From JAVBPB01 sp031549965 (GTDB taxonomy: Bacteria > Bacillota > Clostridia > Lachnospirales > Lachnospiraceae): 13,941 nt of DNA. The DNA is taken from NCBI GenBank assembly GCA_031549965.1, contig JAVBPB010000058.1:1-13941 (forward strand), given 5' to 3'. This document shows positions 1 to 6,200 of the stretch, one piece after another. Under the pieces are notes generated by a model. It ran no database searches and was not told where the DNA came from. It saw only the letters and a program-made list of their open reading frames with translations. Every line of letters starts with the position of its first letter. Positions within the stretch are counted from its first letter, which is position 1. Both the position numbers and the translations under genes were made by a program.

Positions 1-267
1 TCTTTGAAGAATTGAGTGAGTTTCTGATAAAGCACCTTCTGCTGTTTGGATTAATGAAATACCATTTTGTGCATTCGCAGAAGCACGATCAAGACCTCTA
101 ACCTGTCCACGCATCTTTTCAGAAATAGAAAGACCTGCTGCGTCATCGCCTGCTCTGTTAATTCTGTAACCTGATGATAATTTTTCTGTTGATTTTCCTA
201 AACTACTTGTTGTTTGTGCTAACTGTCTGTTAGCGTTGGCTGCTGCCATGTTATGTTGTATTATCAT
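1..267 (-). CDS. fliC: Flagellin, N-terminal part (cut by window edge)
   Basis: This is the filament subunit, exported through the flagellar type III system and polymerised outside the cell. Only the first 89 codons are in the window. The N-terminus begins MIIQHNMAAANANRQL and continues with the hallmarks SSGYRINRAGDDAAGL and ISEKMRGQ (D0/D1 helices), then reaches ..HSILQR at base 1. In well-studied flagellins that is where the TLR5-contacting helix begins, so the epitope itself is mostly outside the window. The ATG at 265-267 has a perfect AGGAGG at 275-280, 7 nt upstream. A sigma-28 promoter, a 5'-end hairpin and a CsrA-type hairpin lie in the 163-nt leader region (separate entries). The gene is last in this cluster after the FlgN/FliT-like gene. 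The family call is very secure; whether this is the main or an accessory flagellin cannot be told from this fragment. Confidence 0.97.
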   Translation of the reverse strand, partial: MIIQHNMAAANANRQLAQTTSSLGKSTEKLSSGYRINRAGDDAAGLSISEKMRGQVRGLDRASANAQNGISLIQTAEGALSETHSILQR

Positions 268-290
268 ACTTATTCCTCCTTGAATTTGCA

Positions 291-307
291 GTAGCATCCT
301 TGCTACC
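291..307 (-). promoter_or_regulatory. Predicted CsrA-binding hairpin in flagellin leader
   Basis: On the minus strand the sequence GTAGCA-AGGA-TGCTAC forms a perfect 6-bp stem with AGGA in the loop; an outer G-U pair is possible. The core GCAAGGATGC matches CANGGANG of the known CsrA/RsmA recognition motif, with GGA in the loop as required. It ends 10 nt before the AGGAGGA Shine-Dalgarno (274-280), which offers further GGA sites about 20-23 nt away, a spacing a CsrA dimer can bridge. By analogy with Bacillus subtilis hag, CsrA bound here would block ribosome access until FliW removes it. The hairpin and motif are seen directly; binding is inferred. Confidence 0.75.
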
Positions 308-358
308 ATATTTTTTTGATAATTAAACTCTTGACCGTACGAACCTAGACTTTAATTA

Positions 359-379
359 TAGTAACAATCTATGTTACTA
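359..379 (-). promoter_or_regulatory. Hairpin at the predicted 5' end of flagellin mRNA
   Basis: A perfect 8-bp inverted repeat (TAGTAACA / TGTTACTA, loop of 5 nt) begins 7 nt downstream of the last base of the sigma-28 -10 element, which is where transcription should start. The mRNA would therefore begin with, or within a base or two of, a stem-loop. Such 5'-terminal structures are known to protect Gram-positive mRNAs from 5'-end-dependent decay. That role is inferred here. Confidence 0.55.
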
Positions 380-385
380 CATTAT

Positions 386-412
386 ATATCGGATTAATTT
401 TAAAATACTTTA
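386..412 (-). promoter_or_regulatory. Sigma-28 (SigD/FliA) promoter of flagellin
   Basis: TAAA (409-412), a 15-nt spacer, then TCCGATAT (386-393) on the minus strand. This differs from the Gram-positive sigma-28 consensus TAAA-N15-GCCGATAT by one base. It lies between the stop of the upstream chaperone gene (431) and flagellin, giving a leader of about 110 nt. No sigma-A-type alternative of similar quality was seen nearby. Confidence 0.85.
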
Positions 413-430
413 TAGTGTTTAATATCTTTT

Positions 431-913
431 TTACTTTTTTTTATCTAAAAAAAACGATTCATTAGTAGATCTATTTGCCATATTTTTACCATAGCTATTT
501 GCTACTTGATTATTAGACTTAAAACTCTTTATTTCTTTTTTTATTTTAGAAAAATGCAATTTCATCTTTTCTTTGTTACGTGCTTCAGCTACTTGAATCT
601 TTACACTTTTATCAGTTATCACTGTAATAAGTCCTTGCATCGTCTTTATTTCAGATTGATAGACTGCCTTTTTAATTTGAATTTCGTCTTTTACCCTTTG
701 ATACAGTAAATCAAATCCTTCATCTAATGCATTCAATTGCTCTATAAGTTTATCTTTTTCCTCTAAAAGTGTATTAAATGCATCCATATCCAGTTTACTT
801 ACATCTGCTAATTCATCTTGCTTTTTAGTTAGTATTACAATATTATCTAATATTTTATTTTTGCTTTCTAATGTATCAATTAACACATTAATATATACGG
901 ATTGGTCGCTCAA
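431..913 (-). CDS. FlgN/FliT-like flagellar export chaperone (putative)
   Basis: A 160-residue, highly charged and probably all-helical protein with heptad-like stretches around residues 45-75 (LLEEKDKLIEQLNALDEGF) and 85-135. It has no signal peptide or membrane segment. It ends in a polar, probably disordered tail, FFLDKKK. Size, helicity and position directly after fliD-fliS match the slot where FliT-type or FlgN-type chaperones are encoded. These are cytosolic helpers that hold late flagellar subunits such as the FliD cap or hook-associated proteins before export. I cannot choose between FlgN and FliT by sequence alone, and a separate clear flgN exists at 9797-10312. The start is TTG (911-913) with AGAGGTG just upstream; the first in-frame ATG is 42 codons in, too late for such a protein. 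It lies 59 nt after fliS. The last codons contain an 8-T and an 8-A run. Confidence 0.7.
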   Translation of the reverse strand: MSDQSVYINVLIDTLESKNKILDNIVILTKKQDELADVSKLDMDAFNTLLEEKDKLIEQLNALDEGFDLLYQRVKDEIQIKKAVYQSEIKTMQGLITVITDKSVKIQVAEARNKEKMKLHFSKIKKEIKSFKSNNQVANSYGKNMANRSTNESFFLDKKK

Positions 914-972
914 TCTACACCTCTTTATTCTTTATTTAAATAAATTTTTATTAGATATGATTTAATCTATTG

Positions 973-1347
973 CTAATTTTGCTTATTAATTCTAATTACT
1001 TCTTTCCAAGTATCTCGCATTTCTCTTAAATGTTCTAATACCTCTTCAAGAATTTCTTTATCTTTCTTAATGTTAGCCTCTACTAATCTTCTGTAAATAT
1101 AATCATAAACCATTTCAAAATCTTTAGATACGGGATATTTTTTATCTAGTGTCACTTGAAATTCAGTTATAATCCTCTCTGTCTTAATGATATTATCATT
1201 AGCCTTTTGAATATCATTTGCTTCTAGTCCTGCAATTGCTAGATTACAAAACTTTATTGATGCTTCATATAGCATTAATGTTAATTCTGCGGGAGAAGCT
1301 GTTAATATCTTATTATTCTTATAGGCCATTGCTGGATTTATTGCCAT
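973..1347 (-). CDS. fliS: Flagellar export chaperone FliS
   Basis: A cytosolic chaperone that binds the C-terminus of flagellin and keeps it from polymerising before export. The protein is 124 residues, the usual family length. It shows the family signature ILTASPAELTLMLYEASIKF (residues 14-33) and a long-helix C-terminus around HLREMRDTWKEVI. The AGGAGG Shine-Dalgarno lies about 8 nt before the ATG at 1345-1347. It is 32 nt downstream of fliD, so probably in the flaG-fliD-fliS transcript driven by the sigma-28 promoter near 3871-3898. In Bacillus subtilis FliS also contacts FliW, which is encoded in the same cluster here; that link is family knowledge only. Confidence 0.97.
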   Translation of the reverse strand: MAINPAMAYKNNKILTASPAELTLMLYEASIKFCNLAIAGLEANDIQKANDNIIKTERIITEFQVTLDKKYPVSKDFEMVYDYIYRRLVEANIKKDKEILEEVLEHLREMRDTWKEVIRINKQN

Positions 1348-1379
1348 TTCTTATGCCTCCTATTTATCTTTACAAAACA

Positions 1380-3365
1380 TTATACTCCAAGCATACCGCT
1401 AAGCTGAGAACTTTGTGAATTAATTTTTGCCATAGCAGTTTCCATTGCTGAAAACTTCTTATAATATGATTCCTCTAATCTAGTAAACTTTGTTTCTAAT
1501 TCCTTAGTTCTGCTTTTGTATGAATCTATCTCTTTTGTCATCTGCTTATCATTATAGAATGAAAATGCACTTCTTATAGAAGAAGATTTCATTTTACTAG
1601 ACATTTCAGAATAAAGATTACCTGCTATTGTAGTTAATGTTCCTATAACTGAATCAGGATCTTCTTCTAATGCTTTTCTTAATTTATCATCTTTATCTGC
1701 ATATGTTGAATCATCTTTATCACCATAAATGTGTAACAATCCGCCTTCTAAATAATTAGTTGATGTAGAAATACCATAATCAGATAAGCTACGTCTGTTA
1801 CCATCTACATTAACTACACTTCCCATATTGTTTTTAAGCATTGAAATTACTGAATTAAGATTTGTATCTCTTCTAAGTAACGAATCTTTAATCTTCTTTT
1901 CCCAGTTTGTAACTTGGGTATCTGACATTGCTTCTTTTTCATCATCTGTAAGTGGTTCGTATCCTTTTGACGCCGCCGCACCATATAAGGTGTTCATCTC
2001 AGTTAATAATTTATTATATTCTGTAACAAAATCCTTAACAAATTTATATGTTGACTCAACATCCTTAGTTACAGTTATTTTAATTGGATTAGTGGCGTCG
2101 GTAATATCTTTAGCTACAATGTCTAATCCATTAACTGAAATTTTATTAGAGGCTGATTGAAGTTCTGCTCCATTGTATTCAATTATACAATCTTTAGCAT
2201 TAATTCTAGAAGCTGCTGTTGAAGCGTCTGCACCATCAGCACTTGTTACTAAGTTTAGATTTTTAAGTGCTGTTGCTGTAGATGATGTTGTATCAGTTGG
2301 GGCTAGTGCCGCTGCTGCTTTAGCATCTGCATCTGCTATAACTGCTGCATCATAATTATTTTGTGCTGTATCTCTGGCTGCTTGTGCTGTAGCTTCTCCA
2401 GACATTGCATCTTCATAACTGCTAACTTGATTATCAACTCTTGCTCCAGCAGAAGATGGATCTAATCCCTTTGAGGTTAAAAAACTGCCAACCATTCCTT
2501 CTAATGCAGTTTTTGCATTAGCCTTTGCAGTATCATTACCATTTTTTATATCATTAAGTAGTGTATCAACTGATGCTCTTGTTGCTGCCTCTGCACTAGT
2601 GTCATTGGATGATTCTGTAGGCAAACCTACTAAACCATACATTGAATTTGCGAAATCTGTTGGAGCACTGGCTTTTGCTGCTGTAGCAGCTGTTAATGCT
2701 TTATCTGCATTATCAAGTGCAGTTGTTGCAGATGCGAGATTCTTTGCTGCAACTGCTGCAAGTCCTGAAGCTCCTGCTCCTTCTGTTGCTGTTATTGAAA
2801 ATTCATTATCAAGTCCACTGGATTTAGAACTTATAAATAATCTCTTTTGAGTTGCATCAAAATTAGCGTTTAATCCACAATCACTAAGCTCTTTTGCAAA
2901 ACTCTCCATTGTGGTTGAAGCATCCACAGTAATTTTCTTTTCATCTTTTGAACCTACTTTAATAGAAAATTGCGTTCCCTGTGCAATTCCTAAATCTGTA
3001 AGTTTGGTTCCTGCATCAGCATTTAACTTTCCGCTTGTTAAAAATCCTGCTGTTGCAACCTGTTTAATTGCAATTGTGTGATTTCCTTCTACACCAGACG
3101 TTTTTGATGTAATTTCTGCTTTATCAGTATTTGTTGATGAAACTTTCTTAGTATTATATGAACCTTGAAGTTTTGCTGCTGATAAATTTTTTGTATAAAA
3201 ATCATATATTTTAGTGTTTAAAGTCGTCCAAATATCCTTTTTCCACTCTAATTTTGTTTGCTTCTTTACTATGCCTTCCTTCTTTATCTTATGTGCCGCC
3301 ATAAGTTCTTTTACGACTGCATCTGTATCCATACCGGATGAAAGACCACCTAATCTCATTGGCAT
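1380..3365 (-). CDS. fliD: Flagellar cap protein FliD with large insertion
   Basis: The filament cap (HAP2), which sits on the growing tip and folds exported flagellin into place. The N-terminus MPMRLGGLSSGMDTDAVVKEL is diagnostic. The first 100 residues form the FliD_N region, and the C-terminus from about residue 435 (TYKFVKDFVTEYNKLL to SGMLGV) is the conserved helical FliD_C region. At 661 residues it is much longer than typical FliD of about 470-500. The excess is a block at residues about 203-368 (bases about 2262-2759), rich in Ala, Thr, Asp and Ser and probably helical. Removing it leaves about 496 residues, the normal size. The insertion lies in the outward-facing variable domains, so exposure is inferred. 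The Shine-Dalgarno AGGAGG is 8 nt before ATG 3363-3365; flaG ends 18 nt upstream. Confidence 0.96.
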   Translation of the reverse strand: MPMRLGGLSSGMDTDAVVKELMAAHKIKKEGIVKKQTKLEWKKDIWTTLNTKIYDFYTKNLSAAKLQGSYNTKKVSSTNTDKAEITSKTSGVEGNHTIAIKQVATAGFLTSGKLNADAGTKLTDLGIAQGTQFSIKVGSKDEKKITVDASTTMESFAKELSDCGLNANFDATQKRLFISSKSSGLDNEFSITATEGAGASGLAAVAAKNLASATTALDNADKALTAATAAKASAPTDFANSMYGLVGLPTESSNDTSAEAATRASVDTLLNDIKNGNDTAKANAKTALEGMVGSFLTSKGLDPSSAGARVDNQVSSYEDAMSGEATAQAARDTAQNNYDAAVIADADAKAAAALAPTDTTSSTATALKNLNLVTSADGADASTAASRINAKDCIIEYNGAELQSASNKISVNGLDIVAKDITDATNPIKITVTKDVESTYKFVKDFVTEYNKLLTEMNTLYGAAASKGYEPLTDDEKEAMSDTQVTNWEKKIKDSLLRRDTNLNSVISMLKNNMGSVVNVDGNRRSLSDYGISTSTNYLEGGLLHIYGDKDDSTYADKDDKLRKALEEDPDSVIGTLTTIAGNLYSEMSSKMKSSSIRSAFSFYNDKQMTKEIDSYKSRTKELETKFTRLEESYYKKFSAMETAMAKINSQSSQLSGMLGV

Positions 3366-3383
3366 AACTTATTCCTCCTTTAA

Positions 3384-3830
3384 CTATAACTTATGATCAA
3401 CTAATAACCCTGCCATCTCCCACATTTTCTCCACCATCTTAATTGTATCTTCTGGTGGAATCTCTTTAATTATTTCTCTAGTTGTACTATCAATAATTTT
3501 AATTGAGACTCTGTGACTTTTTTCATGATATTCAAACTCAATTTCTGATTTAGAATGTTTTATCTTATCATTCACTTCAGTAATAGCACTTTTTACTTTT
3601 TTTTGTTCATTTTCTTCAAGATTTTTTTCTTTATCTGATAAATTATTATCTCCTATTAATGTAATGGGGTTACCATCACCCATATCTTTATAGGTACTTG
3701 ATATATGTTCTTTATTCTTATCAGATTTTTTATCATAACTAGTTTCTGTCTGCTTATCCAGTTGCTTTACATATCCTGTGTTTTCTCTTACAGCATTTCC
3801 TTTATTAATTCTAACAGCTTCCATGTCCAT
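3384..3830 (-). CDS. flaG: FlaG family protein
   Basis: A small FlaG-type protein encoded directly upstream of fliD, as in many Firmicutes and vibrios. FlaG affects filament length in the species where it has been studied; its mechanism is unclear. The C-terminal 50 residues carry the family signature (VSIKIIDSTTREIIKEIPPE followed by MVEKMWEMAGLL). The N-terminal two thirds are polar, Lys/Asn/Asp-rich and probably disordered. The longest reading begins at GTG 3837-3839, but that codon lies inside the Shine-Dalgarno GAGGTGA (3836-3842). I therefore place the start at ATG 3828-3830, giving 148 residues; ATG 3822-3824 is the only other candidate. A sigma-28 promoter lies 41 nt upstream. Confidence 0.93.
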   Translation of the reverse strand: MDMEAVRINKGNAVRENTGYVKQLDKQTETSYDKKSDKNKEHISSTYKDMGDGNPITLIGDNNLSDKEKNLEENEQKKVKSAITEVNDKIKHSKSEIEFEYHEKSHRVSIKIIDSTTREIIKEIPPEDTIKMVEKMWEMAGLLVDHKL

Positions 3831-3870
3831 ATGCGTCACCTCACATAAAAAATATATACTAGTTACTTGT

Positions 3871-3898
3871 ATATCGGCATTTCTTTAATTTTTATTTA
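3871..3898 (-). promoter_or_regulatory. Sigma-28 promoter of flaG-fliD-fliS
   Basis: On the minus strand TAAA (3895-3898), a 16-nt spacer, then a perfect GCCGATAT -10 element (3871-3878). It begins just after the csrA stop codon at 3904, in the 73-nt gap before flaG. The -10 match is the best of the three in this window; the spacer is one base longer than the usual 15. It would give a leader of about 35 nt ending in GAGGTGA-N5-ATG. Confidence 0.8.
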
Positions 3899-3903
3899 TA
3901 GAA

Positions 3904-4125
3904 TTATTTAAATATTTTCTTAAGTTCATCTACCGTTTTAATATTTGATAGTACTTCTTTATTAGATTCCTGTATTTGGATATAGATTTCTTTTCTGTAG
4001 ATAGGTATTGATTTTGGTGCTGATATACCAAGTTTTACCTGATCCCCTTTTATTTCTAGTACGCTTATTTCTATATTATTATCAATTACAATTGACTCAT
4101 TTAATCTTCTTGATAAGGCAAGCAT
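3904..4125 (-). CDS. csrA: Carbon storage / flagellin translation regulator CsrA
   Basis: An RNA-binding dimer that blocks translation by occupying GGA motifs near Shine-Dalgarno sites. With the start at ATG 4123-4125 the protein is 73 residues beginning MLALSRRLNESIVI, the classic CsrA start. Residues expected for RNA contact are present: L4, R6, and R44 in IPIYRKEIY. GDQVKLGISAPK (27-38) is the family core. A GTG three codons upstream (4132-4134) falls in the Shine-Dalgarno AGGTGA and would give an unusual MNK extension, so it is rejected. The start lies one base after the fliW stop, so the two are probably translationally coupled. The tail of about 15 residues beyond the core resembles that of other Gram-positive CsrA proteins. 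Its likely main target, the flagellin leader, is also in this window. Confidence 0.97.
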   Translation of the reverse strand: MLALSRRLNESIVIDNNIEISVLEIKGDQVKLGISAPKSIPIYRKEIYIQIQESNKEVLSNIKTVDELKKIFK

Positions 4126-4126
4126 C

Positions 4127-4591
4127 TTATTCACCTGCCTTCATGTTTTTTAGTTCTTCAAGAATATCATATATCATATATTTAATTTTATATTCTTGAT
4201 TTTCTACAATAGCTTGACATCCTTTTTTTGTTTCAAGATTAATAATTATAGGTGCTTTTAAATTAATAGACATATTTTTCAAATCACTAGGCACTGTAAG
4301 TGTTGTAAGTATTACTAGTTCGTCCTCTGGATTACCTAAACTTGAAAATAATTCATCATCTACAATTGGTTTGTAATCTTTTATTACTATTAATGGATCT
4401 ATAACTGTGATAGCTATATCTTTGTCATCTAAACTTTGCAACCATGAAATATTTACTGAATCGTCAGATTCAACATCATACATTAGTGCAAATTTCTTTA
4501 ATTCCTCAAATCCTATAATTCCATTATCAAAATGTAATATCTTGTCGTCATCTACCGTTACACGACCAAAATGCTTTGTATTAACCAACAT
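4127..4591 (-). CDS. fliW: Flagellar assembly factor FliW
   Basis: FliW binds CsrA and relieves its repression of flagellin translation, and is itself titrated by free flagellin; this homeostatic loop is known in Bacillus subtilis and other Firmicutes. Family features include ILHFDNGIIGFEELKKFAL near residues 18-36, WLQSLDDKDIAITVIDPL in the middle, and LKAPIIINLETKKGCQAI toward the end. The upstream ATG at 4607-4609 overlaps the Shine-Dalgarno AAAGGAGA (4599-4606). The ATG at 4589-4591, 9 nt after GGAG, is the sensible start and gives 154 residues, typical for the family. It lies 106 nt after flgL, with two hairpins in the gap, and 1 nt before csrA. No good promoter was found immediately upstream, so it is probably read from the flgM transcript. 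Confidence 0.96.
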   Translation of the reverse strand: MLVNTKHFGRVTVDDDKILHFDNGIIGFEELKKFALMYDVESDDSVNISWLQSLDDKDIAITVIDPLIVIKDYKPIVDDELFSSLGNPEDELVILTTLTVPSDLKNMSINLKAPIIINLETKKGCQAIVENQEYKIKYMIYDILEELKNMKAGE

Positions 4592-4629
4592 ATTTGATTC
4601 TCCTTTCATTAGCTACTATTCTTATGACT

Positions 4630-4689
4630 GGCAATTAATTTAATTAGCGATCAGAAATTGCCAAAAGGGCTGTCTTAGACACCCCTTTT
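4630..4689 (-). promoter_or_regulatory. Tandem hairpins between flgL and fliW
   Basis: Two abutting stem-loops follow the flgL stop on the minus strand. The first (4663-4689) pairs AAAAGGG with CCCTTTT, has a G/G mismatch, then pairs TGTC with GACA around a 3-nt loop, and ends in UUUU followed by GGC. The second (4630-4662) pairs GGCAATT with AATTGCC around a 19-nt loop. The first resembles a weak intrinsic terminator or attenuator but lacks a long U-tract, so it probably lets some transcription through to fliW-csrA. A role in mRNA processing or stability is equally possible. Confidence 0.5.
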
Positions 4690-4697
4690 AAACCATA

Positions 4698-6176
4698 TTA
4701 TATAAAATCTAATAGTGAATTTTTTACTACCTTACTAGCTGTTGATAATGAAGCAGTATAAATTGCATCAAGTGAATTATATCTTATAAGTGCATCCACA
4801 ATGTCTACTTCTTCATTGTTACTCATTAAATCTTCAAATTCACTTTGTTGTGTGCCTAGTCTATCTTCAGTAAGCTCTAAACGATTATACCTGCTTCCTA
4901 AATCTGCGACTGCAATATTAACTGTATCCTGATGAGAGTTCATCTTAGTAATGCCAAGTTCAAATTTTTTCTGCATGGTATCCACTTTTAAGGATTTTTC
5001 AATCTCTAATTTTTCTAACATGCTTTTTAAAGATTTTTGTGCTTCATTTGAGGCATTGATTGGATCTTTTATCATACTTTCAACATTTGCTATCTTCTTT
5101 TGAATCTCTTCTACATCGTATACAGCTCGGCTGATTTCTTCAATATCTCTTCCTATTTCAGGGGTAAATACATCCTTTGCCTGGGTATTAATAGTTAGTT
5201 TTTGATTAAAGTTTATTTCATATTGAATTATTTGATTTTCCTTTGCATAATTAACTGTTTTAGATGGAGAAACACTGGAATCTACTGCTGTACATGTAAA
5301 ATAATGTTCTGGTTTTAAGTCTCCTTTTTTAAATTCATACTTTGTGTATTCTATGTTTATTTCATTTGATTGGCGCATAGTATTATATATACTATCACCA
5401 AAAACAAATTCTCCTGTATCTGCAATAAATCTAACTTCATTTGGCCCAACCTGATAAGCATTAGTTTCATTTGATGATAAAATTGATGATATATTCACTG
5501 ACTGCATAGTCCCGCTAGAATCTCTATACTCAACAGTTGGCATCACTGTAGCATCTAATCCGCTATATGATGTACGTATTCTATGAGTATTTTCTACTTT
5601 AGGCATATCGTAATCTGTTCCATCTGTTTTTATTGTTTTTAGACCCAAACTGTCTGCCACATATGAAATAGCTTCAAAGTTACTACCTGCTTTATTTTCT
5701 GATATAGTATAGCTTAAATCTGAATGGGCTGATGAAAACATTAAGCTTGAATCAGTTTTATAACCCGTAAATACATATCTTCCCGCATAGTTAGAATCAC
5801 CTTCTGCGTATATTTGTTCTTTAAGACTTACTAAATTATCTGCTATACTTTTTGCATTTTCCGTAGTTAATGTTTCTGAAGAACCCTGAACACAGTAAGA
5901 GCTTGCACTTGAAAATATGCTATTTACTGTCTTTAGTGAACTTTCTGTAATATCCATCCATGACATGGCATCTGGAATATTTTTTTCATAGAATTGATTA
6001 AGTTCAGCTAAATTAGAACGAAGCCTTAACGCTCTGACAGCAACTATTGGATCTTCTGAAGGTCTTTGAATCTTCATTCCTGTTGACTTTTGATTTCCAA
6101 CTTCATTCATATTGTTTTTGTTTCTATTTATGTTGGCTAATGCGTTATTAGTCATCATCTTGTTTGTAATTCTCAT
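4698..6176 (-). CDS. flgL: Hook-filament junction protein FlgL (HAP3), enlarged
   Basis: FlgL joins the hook (via FlgK) to the flagellin filament and is flagellin-like. The N-terminus MRITNKMMTNNALANINRNK, then STGMKIQRPSEDPIVAVRAL (31-50), and NYAGRYVFTGYKT near residue 135 are hallmarks. The C-terminal helix (IVDALIRYNSLDAIYTASLS) matches the D0 region. At 492 residues it is far above the usual 300-320. The extra material lies between about residues 145 and 335, where an enlarged D2-type beta-rich domain is expected. AGGAGGT precedes the ATG at 6174-6176. It lies 24 nt after the second flgK and 106 nt before fliW. The call is secure; the domain reading of the insertion is inferred. Confidence 0.95.
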   Translation of the reverse strand: MRITNKMMTNNALANINRNKNNMNEVGNQKSTGMKIQRPSEDPIVAVRALRLRSNLAELNQFYEKNIPDAMSWMDITESSLKTVNSIFSSASSYCVQGSSETLTTENAKSIADNLVSLKEQIYAEGDSNYAGRYVFTGYKTDSSLMFSSAHSDLSYTISENKAGSNFEAISYVADSLGLKTIKTDGTDYDMPKVENTHRIRTSYSGLDATVMPTVEYRDSSGTMQSVNISSILSSNETNAYQVGPNEVRFIADTGEFVFGDSIYNTMRQSNEINIEYTKYEFKKGDLKPEHYFTCTAVDSSVSPSKTVNYAKENQIIQYEINFNQKLTINTQAKDVFTPEIGRDIEEISRAVYDVEEIQKKIANVESMIKDPINASNEAQKSLKSMLEKLEIEKSLKVDTMQKKFELGITKMNSHQDTVNIAVADLGSRYNRLELTEDRLGTQQSEFEDLMSNNEEVDIVDALIRYNSLDAIYTASLSTASKVVKNSLLDFI

Positions 6177-6200
6177 CTAAGTTTACCTCCTTGATGGCTG

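Noticed and set aside
506..709. Plus-strand frame opposite the FlgN/FliT-like gene
   Set aside because: Hydrophobic, Phe/Leu/Tyr-rich product typical of the reverse of Lys/Glu-rich coding DNA; no ribosome site.
2599..2850. Plus-strand frame opposite fliD, with similar ones at 1828-2160 and 2173-2355
   Set aside because: They are antisense to the secure fliD gene, follow its Ala-rich codon pattern, and have no ribosome site or recognisable protein.
4126..4134. GTG start giving CsrA an MNK extension
   Set aside because: The codon is part of the Shine-Dalgarno AGGTGA; CsrA proteins start at the MLxLSR motif.
4592..4609. Upstream ATG for FliW
   Set aside because: It overlaps AAAGGAGA, which serves the ATG six codons later.
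4610..4637. SigA promoter before fliW (TTGCCA-N17-TAATGA)
   Set aside because: The -10 box matches poorly and the -35 overlaps the second hairpin; not better than chance in this AT-rich DNA.
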